DNA from: JBOHHM01 sp050725495
GTDB lineage: Bacteria; Pseudomonadota; Gammaproteobacteria; Burkholderiales; Burkholderiaceae_C
Assembly: GCA_050725495.1 (NCBI GenBank)
Contig: JBOHHM010000057.1
Coordinates: 1 to 5,818, forward strand
Reading direction: 5' to 3'
DNA length: 5,818 nucleotides
The notes beneath the pieces were generated by a model. The model was not told where the DNA came from. It saw only the letters and a program-made list of their open reading frames with translations, and made no database searches. The number at the start of each line of letters is the position of its first letter. Position 1 is the stretch's first letter. The translations under genes and the position numbers were made by a program. Below are positions 1 to 5,818 of this stretch, piece after piece.

Positions 1-798
1 CTGCTGGCGCTGGTGCCGCTGTATGTGATGCTGTCGACCTCGCTCAAGCCGCTGGACGAGGTGCGGGCCGGCAACCTGCTGGCGCTGCCGCGCTCGCCCA
101 CGATCGAGCCCTGGCTGGCGGCCTGGAGCTCGGCCTGCACCGGCGTGCGCTGCGACGGCCTCAAGCCCTTCTTCCTGAACTCGGTGTTCATGACGATCCC
201 GGCGGTGCTGGTCTCCACCCTGCTGGGCGCGCTCAACGGCTATGTGCTGGCGCATTGGCGCTTCAGGGGCTCGGACCTGCTGTTCACCGCCATGCTGGTG
301 GGCTGCTTTATTCCGTTCCAGGTCGTGCTGCTGCCCATGGCGCGCTTTCTCGGCGCCATCGGCCTGTCGAGCTCGACCAGCGGCCTGATCCTGGTGCACG
401 TGGTCTATGGCCTGGCCTTCACCACGCTGTTCTTCCGCAACTACTACGTGGGCGTGCCCGGCGAGCTGATCAAGGCCGCACGCATCGACGGCGCGGGCTT
501 CTTCACGATTTTCCGGCGCATCCTGCTGCCGATCTCGTGGCCGATCTTCATGGTCTGCGTGATCTGGCAGTTCACCCAGATCTGGAACGACTTCCTGTTC
601 GGCGTGGTGTTCTCCGGCGCCGACTCGCAGCCGGTCACCGTGGCGCTGAACAATCTGGTCAACACGTCCACCGGGGTCAAGGCCTACAACGTGGACATGG
701 CGGCGGCGATCATCGCCGCCCTGCCGACGCTGCTGGTCTACATCCTGGCCGGCAAATATTTTGTGCGCGGGCTCACGGCCGGCGCCGTCAAGGGTTGA
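1..798 (+). CDS. gtsC: Sugar ABC transporter permease, GtsC/MalG type (5' end cut off)
   Basis: Inner-membrane permease subunit of a binding-protein-dependent sugar importer. The reading frame is open from base 1, so the start lies to the left; the 265 residues present suggest roughly 15-20 are missing against GtsC/MalG proteins of about 280. A hydrophobic remnant at the edge is followed by about five more membrane segments (near bases 180-255, 274-345, 376-435, 535-610 and 697-770). The cytoplasmic EAA loop that docks on the ATPase is clear at 463-540: KAARIDGAG, then FRRILLP. The stretches FTTLFFRNYYV, WNDFLFGVVF and ALNNLVNTSTG and the C-terminal GLTAGAVKG are what I recall from Pseudomonas GtsC, the glucose/mannose permease, so glucose-type substrates are likely but not proven. 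The next gene is its ATPase, almost touching. A MalG-family permease for another sugar is the main alternative. Confidence 0.9.
   Translation: MLALVPLYVMLSTSLKPLDEVRAGNLLALPRSPTIEPWLAAWSSACTGVRCDGLKPFFLNSVFMTIPAVLVSTLLGALNGYVLAHWRFRGSDLLFTAMLVGCFIPFQVVLLPMARFLGAIGLSSSTSGLILVHVVYGLAFTTLFFRNYYVGVPGELIKAARIDGAGFFTIFRRILLPISWPIFMVCVIWQFTQIWNDFLFGVVFSGADSQPVTVALNNLVNTSTGVKAYNVDMAAAIIAALPTLLVYILAGKYFVRGLTAGAVKG
790..794 (+). promoter_or_regulatory. Ribosome binding site that decides the ATPase start
   Basis: AAGGG at the very end of gtsC lies 9 bases before the ATG at 804 but only 3 bases before the ATG at 798. The spacing favours 804, giving a protein that begins MASL, as MalK/UgpC-family proteins commonly do. 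The 798 ATG overlaps the gtsC stop codon by one base (TGATG) and could also be used through translational coupling; it would add only Met-Asn. Confidence 0.5.
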
Positions 799-803
799 TG
801 AAC

Positions 804-1919
804 ATGGCTAGCCTCTCGATACAAAACGTTTGCAAGACCTACGGCAATGGCGTCGAGGTCCTCAAGGGCATCAACCTGGAGGTGCCCGACGGCGGCTTCC
901 TGATCCTGGTCGGCGGCTCGGGCTGCGGCAAGTCCACCCTGCTCAACATGATCGCCGGGCTGGAAACCGTCAGCTCGGGCCAGCTGCTGATCGGCAACCG
1001 GCGCGTCAACGAACTGTCGCCCAAGGACCGCGACATCGCGATGGTGTTCCAGTCCTATGCGCTGTACCCGTCGATGACGGTGCGCGAGAACATCTCGTTC
1101 GGCCTGGGGCTGCGCAAAGTGCCGCAGGCCGAGCAGCACCAGACCGTGCAGCGCGTGGCCGACATGCTGCAGATCAGCCACCTGCTCGAGCGCAAGCCCG
1201 CCCAGCTCTCCGGCGGCCAGCGCCAGCGGGTGGCCATGGGCCGCGCCCTGGCGCGCGACCCCGCGCTGTTCTTGTTCGACGAGCCGCTGTCCAACCTGGA
1301 CGCCAAGCTGCGCGTCGAAATGCGCGCCGAAATCAAGCGCATGCACCAGCGCCTGGGCAGCACCATCGTCTACGTCACGCACGACCAGATCGAGGCCATG
1401 ACGCTGGGCGACCAGATCGCCGTGATGAAGGACGGCCTGGTGCAGCAGTTCGGCACGCCGCAGGAAATCTACGACCAGCCCGCCAACCTGTTCGTGGCCG
1501 GCTTCATCGGCTCGCCGTCGATGAACTTCATCCGCGGCCGCGTGGTGCAAGACGGCGATGCCCTGGGACTGGCCTGCAGCACGGCCGCGGGCCACACGGT
1601 GCTGCGCCTGCCCCAGCGCTGCGGCGTGGGCGGCCATCTGGGCCAGGAGGTGATCGTGGGCATCCGCCCCGAGAACATCACCGACGAGCGCTCGGCCCAC
1701 GACCCGGCGGCGCAGCGCCTGCCCTGCCAGGTCGAACTGACCGAGCCCACCGGTCCGGACACGCTGGTCACGTTCAAGCTCAACGAGGCCATCGTGACGG
1801 CCCGCTCGCACCCGGCCAGCGCGGCGCGCCCCGGCGAGGCCATGACGCTGTGCGTGGACACCTCCAAGGCGGTCGCGTTCAACCCGCAAACGGGCGAGCG
1901 CCTGTCATTGCCCCACTGA
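804..1919 (+). CDS. gtsD: Sugar ABC transporter ATP-binding protein, MalK/UgpC family
   Basis: ATPase that powers the sugar importer on the cytoplasmic face of the membrane. At 371 residues it has the usual MalK size. Motifs from the ATG at 804: Walker A GGSGCGKST at residues 37-45 (Gly where most relatives have Pro, harmless to the GxxGxGKS/T pattern), Q-loop Gln83, signature LSGGQ at 135-139, Walker B LFLFDE at 155-160, D-loop NLDA at 164-167 and switch His193. After about residue 235 comes the C-terminal TOBE-type regulatory domain, with FVAGFIGSPSMNF and VGIRPENI. It follows gtsC directly, so the pair is cotranscribed and probably translationally coupled. The family serves maltose, glycerol-3-phosphate, glucose and other sugars. 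The specificity here is inferred from the permease, since one MalK-like ATPase can serve several importers. The alternative start is 798. Confidence 0.93.
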   Translation: MASLSIQNVCKTYGNGVEVLKGINLEVPDGGFLILVGGSGCGKSTLLNMIAGLETVSSGQLLIGNRRVNELSPKDRDIAMVFQSYALYPSMTVRENISFGLGLRKVPQAEQHQTVQRVADMLQISHLLERKPAQLSGGQRQRVAMGRALARDPALFLFDEPLSNLDAKLRVEMRAEIKRMHQRLGSTIVYVTHDQIEAMTLGDQIAVMKDGLVQQFGTPQEIYDQPANLFVAGFIGSPSMNFIRGRVVQDGDALGLACSTAAGHTVLRLPQRCGVGGHLGQEVIVGIRPENITDERSAHDPAAQRLPCQVELTEPTGPDTLVTFKLNEAIVTARSHPASAARPGEAMTLCVDTSKAVAFNPQTGERLSLPH

Positions 1920-1922
1920 GCC

Positions 1923-2633
1923 TCAAGCCGAATTCAGCTGAGCCAGCCGTTGCGGCGTGCCCACGTCCGTCCAGGCGCCGCGGTAGAGCTCGGCGCTCAC
2001 CTGCCGACGCTCGATCGCGGCGCGCAGCAGCGGCGCCAGCGGGGCTTTGAGGCCTTCGGGGTTGCCAAACGGCAGCGAGGAGAACAGCTCCCTGCGGTAC
2101 AGGCCGATGGTGGAAAAGGTGTAGCGGAGCTCGGCCTGGTTCAGCGCCAGGCCCTCGACCGAGAGCCCGAAGTCGCCGTTTGGGTGGTGCGGCGGGTTGG
2201 GCACCAGCCAGAGATGCGCCAGCTTGTCGCCGGCGGCAAAGCGCTCCAAGGCCGAGCGCGAAAACTCGAAGTCCGGCGCGAACACGTCCCCCGCCAGCAC
2301 CCAGAACACCTCATCCAGCAGCGGCAGCACCCGGGCGATGCCGCCTGCGGTTTCGAGCGCGCCGCCGAAATCGCGGCCTTCGCGCGAGTATGAAATCGAT
2401 AGCGGCTCAAGCCCATTCCACGAGGGCCGGAGGCCGAAATGGTCCTCAATCTGCGGCCCGAGCCAGGCGGTGTTGACCACCATCTCGCGAAAGCCCCCGC
2501 GCGCCAGTGCTTCCATGGCCCACTGCATCAGCGGCTTGCCGCGCACCTGCAGCAGCGGTTTCGGACAGGTGTCGGTCAGCGGCCGCATGCGCTCGCCGCG
2601 GCCGGCCGCCAGGATCAGGGCGGGGATGGTCAT
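1923..2633 (-). CDS. murU: MurU-like sugar-1-phosphate nucleotidyltransferase
   Basis: Small single-domain nucleotidyltransferase of 236 residues, matching MurU-type enzymes in size. MurU joins UTP to N-acetylmuramate 1-phosphate, giving UDP-MurNAc in the cytoplasmic peptidoglycan recycling route described in Pseudomonas. Visible features: the nucleotide-binding loop LILAAGRGERMRPLT at residues 6-20, PKP at 24-26, LETAGGI at 93-99, metal-binding Asp116 in LAGDV, NPPHHPNGDFGL in the middle, and the second metal Asp223 in WTDVGTP near the end. The start is set by the family's N-terminus (MTIPALILAAG); no good ribosome binding site precedes it. The kinase partner AmgK, often adjacent in other genomes, is not next to it here. 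The stop codon lies three bases from that of gtsD, which converges. A mannose-1-phosphate guanylyltransferase-like role is the alternative. Codons 78-82 use CTA, ATT and TCA, out of keeping with the gene. Confidence 0.85.
   Translation of the reverse strand: MTIPALILAAGRGERMRPLTDTCPKPLLQVRGKPLMQWAMEALARGGFREMVVNTAWLGPQIEDHFGLRPSWNGLEPLSISYSREGRDFGGALETAGGIARVLPLLDEVFWVLAGDVFAPDFEFSRSALERFAAGDKLAHLWLVPNPPHHPNGDFGLSVEGLALNQAELRYTFSTIGLYRRELFSSLPFGNPEGLKAPLAPLLRAAIERRQVSAELYRGAWTDVGTPQRLAQLNSA
2389..2412. repeat. Possible degenerate copy of the A-rich short repeat, inside murU
   Basis: On the + strand this stretch contains GAAATCGATAGCGGCT, sharing the pattern GAAAnnGATAGC with the patch at 4626-4637 in tkt. 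It falls in murU codons 75-82, where rare codons CTA, ATT and TCA cluster although the encoded peptide (LSISYSREG) looks normal for the family. The match is short and could be chance. Confidence 0.25.
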
Positions 2634-2662
2634 GGGTCGATGGCTTGACGTGGGCTTGGCAT
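2630..2662 (-). other. Possible 10-codon leader ORF overlapping the murU start
   Basis: On the minus strand an ATG at 2662 opens a ten-residue frame (MPSPRQAIDP) whose TGA stop overlaps the murU start codon as ATGA. A strong GGAGG sits at 2669-2665, only two bases before this ATG, which is tighter than usual. Translation of the leader could feed ribosomes to murU, which lacks its own binding site. Codon content gives no evidence either way, so this is weak. Confidence 0.15.
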
Positions 2663-2714
2663 GGCCTCCACTGTAGACCATCGCAGCGCGCTGCCGGGTC
2701 TTGTTCCCGCCCCC

Positions 2715-2772
2715 GCCGGCCGGCTCCGGGCCCCCGGTAAAATGCGGGGTTTTCCCCGATCTTCCCCCGGAG
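2715..2772 (+). promoter_or_regulatory. Probable tkt promoter region, 5' hairpin and ribosome binding site
   Basis: Part of the 148-base gap between divergent murU and tkt. A -10-like TAAAAT lies at 2738-2743. No convincing -35 box is seen at the right distance; that place is taken by the perfect palindrome GCCGGCCGGC (2715-2724), possibly a protein-binding site. Just after the -10 box, CGGGGTTTTCCCCG (2745-2758) makes a 5-bp stem with a TTTT loop at or near the expected transcription start. GGAG at 2769-2772 is the ribosome binding site, nine bases before the tkt ATG. The murU promoter must also lie in this gap, but I cannot identify it. Confidence 0.4.
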
Positions 2773-2781
2773 CTGCCCCCG

Positions 2782-4896
<2,115 letters not shown>

Positions 4897-4912
4897 GCTT
4901 TTCAACCATCCC

Positions 4913-4917
4913 AGGAG
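4913..4917 (+). promoter_or_regulatory. Ribosome binding site of gap
   Basis: AGGAG eight bases before the gap ATG, in the 29-base gap after the tkt stop codon (TAA, 4894-4896). No terminator or separate promoter fits in this gap, which supports cotranscription of tkt and gap. Confidence 0.75.
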
Positions 4918-4925
4918 CAAACCCC

Positions 4926-5818
4926 ATGACCATCAAAGTCGCCATCAATGGCTATGGCCGCATCGGCCGCAACGTGCTGCGCGCTCACTACGAGGGCGGC
5001 AAGAAGCATGACATCGAGATCGTCGCCATCAACGATCTCGGCGACCCCAAGACCAATGCCCATTTGACCCAGTACGACACGGCGCATGGCCGCTTCCCCG
5101 GCACGGTCAGCGTGGACGGCGACCATCACATGGTGGTCAACGGCGACCCGATCCGCGTGCTGGCCAACCGCAACCCGGCCGAGCTGCCCTGGGGCGAGCT
5201 CGGCGTGGACGTGGTGCTGGAGTGCACCGGCTTCTTCACCAGCAAGGAGCGCGCCTCGGCCCACCTCAAGGGCGGCGCCAAGAAGGTCATCATCTCGGCC
5301 CCCGGTGGCAAGGATGTGGACGCGACCATCGTCTACGGCGTCAACCATGGCGTGCTCAAGAGCAGCGACACCGTGATCTCCAACGCCTCGTGCACCACCA
5401 ACTGCCTGGCCCCGTTGGTCAAGCCGCTGCACGAGAAGATCGGCCTGGAAACCGGCTTGATGACCACCATCCACGCCTTCACCAACGACCAGGTGCTGTC
5501 CGACGTCTACCACGAGGATCTGCGCCGCGCCCGCTCGGCCACGCAGAGCATGATCCCCACCAAGACCGGCGCCGCCGCCGCCGTGGGCCTGGTGCTGCCC
5601 GAGCTCAACGGCCGCCTCGACGGCTACGCGATGCGCGTGCCCACCATCAACGTCTCCATCGTCGACCTGAGCTTCATCGCCAGCCGCGAGACCTCGGTCG
5701 AGGAGGTCAACAGCATCCTCAAGGCCGCCTCCGAGGGCGAGCTCAAGGGCGTGCTGGGCTACAACAAGGCCCCGCTGGTCAGCGTGGACTTCAACCACAA
5801 CCCGGCCTCCAGCACCTA
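4926..5818 (+). CDS. gap: Glyceraldehyde-3-phosphate dehydrogenase, type I (3' end cut off)
   Basis: Cytoplasmic enzyme converting glyceraldehyde 3-phosphate, phosphate and NAD to 1,3-bisphosphoglycerate in glycolysis, reversible in gluconeogenesis or carbon fixation. The 297 complete codons present lack the last 35-40 residues of a family of about 335. The Rossmann-fold start NGYGRIGRN is at residues 8-16 and the adenosine-side NDL at 36-38. The active site is SNASCTTNC with catalytic Cys156, and His183 in TIHAFTNDQ activates it. AAAAVGLVLPEL and VPTINVSIVDL follow in the substrate domain. Asp37 suggests NAD as cofactor, but the residue equivalent to Bacillus Pro188 is Tyr195, so the preference is not certain; I believe that Tyr is usual in betaproteobacterial relatives. 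It lies 29 bases after tkt and is probably in its operon; pgk might follow beyond the edge, as is common in Burkholderiales. Confidence 0.96.
   Translation, partial: MTIKVAINGYGRIGRNVLRAHYEGGKKHDIEIVAINDLGDPKTNAHLTQYDTAHGRFPGTVSVDGDHHMVVNGDPIRVLANRNPAELPWGELGVDVVLECTGFFTSKERASAHLKGGAKKVIISAPGGKDVDATIVYGVNHGVLKSSDTVISNASCTTNCLAPLVKPLHEKIGLETGLMTTIHAFTNDQVLSDVYHEDLRRARSATQSMIPTKTGAAAAVGLVLPELNGRLDGYAMRVPTINVSIVDLSFIASRETSVEEVNSILKAASEGELKGVLGYNKAPLVSVDFNHNPASST

Noticed and set aside
255..803. Upstream extension of the ATPase frame through gtsC
   Set aside because: The open frame overlaps the permease, and its translation before residue MASL is low-complexity with no family resemblance. The real N-terminus starts at 798 or 804.
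738..1889. Long open frame of 383 codons on the minus strand opposite gtsD
   Set aside because: Its product is Ala/His/Arg/Gly-rich without recognisable motifs, and it mirrors the codon bias of a well-supported ATPase gene. It is a shadow of GC-rich coding DNA.
1883..1894. CCCGCAAACGGG near the end of gtsD as a terminator stem
   Set aside because: The stem is only 4 bp, has no T-run, and encodes ordinary C-terminal protein sequence (NPQTGE).
2701..2781. TTG at 2701 as the tkt start
   Set aside because: It would add 27 Pro/Gly-rich residues absent from the family and swallow the -10 box and hairpin. The ATG at 2782 has a well-placed GGAG and gives His26 at the TktA position.

Overview
The window is GC-rich, proteobacterial-type DNA carrying five protein genes, two of which run off the edges. 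The protein motifs, the tkt-gap pair and the kind of small repeats present point to a betaproteobacterium of the order Burkholderiales, most likely Comamonadaceae (relatives of Polaromonas, Variovorax, Acidovorax, Rhodoferax). That placement is inferred from sequence character and memory of the families; no search was run.

Layout. Positions 1-1919 (+) hold the end of a sugar ABC importer operon: a MalG-type inner-membrane permease of the GtsC (glucose/mannose) kind, cut at the left edge, followed by its MalK/UgpC-type ATPase (GtsD). Positions 1923-2633 (-) hold a sugar-1-phosphate nucleotidyltransferase resembling MurU, the uridylyltransferase of peptidoglycan recycling. It converges on the ATPase gene with only three bases between the stop codons. 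Positions 2634-2781 are a divergent intergenic region with a possible -10 box, a small GC hairpin and the tkt ribosome binding site. Positions 2782-4896 (+) encode transketolase, and 4926 to the right edge (+) encode glyceraldehyde-3-phosphate dehydrogenase. These last two lie 29 bases apart and look like one operon.

Together the genes describe sugar uptake, pentose-phosphate/triose metabolism and cell-wall sugar salvage. Each gene's own function is conventional.

The unusual part is inside tkt. Compared with E. coli TktA the protein is about 41 residues longer. Most of the excess falls in two in-frame insertions, while all the known active-site residues stay in register. The larger insertion (about 28 residues, around 4025-4096) is DNA of a different kind: two arms of heptad repeats in inverted orientation, able to form a long hairpin, read through in frame as protein. 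A second patch (4613-4647) is a 10-bp direct repeat around an A-rich spacer. Its codons are unlike the rest of the gene and it resembles a short repeat I associate with Comamonadaceae genomes. A weaker look-alike lies in the murU-like gene (2389-2412). This suggests that small dispersed repeats enter or overwrite coding sequence in this genome, comparable in principle to the Rickettsia palindromic elements.
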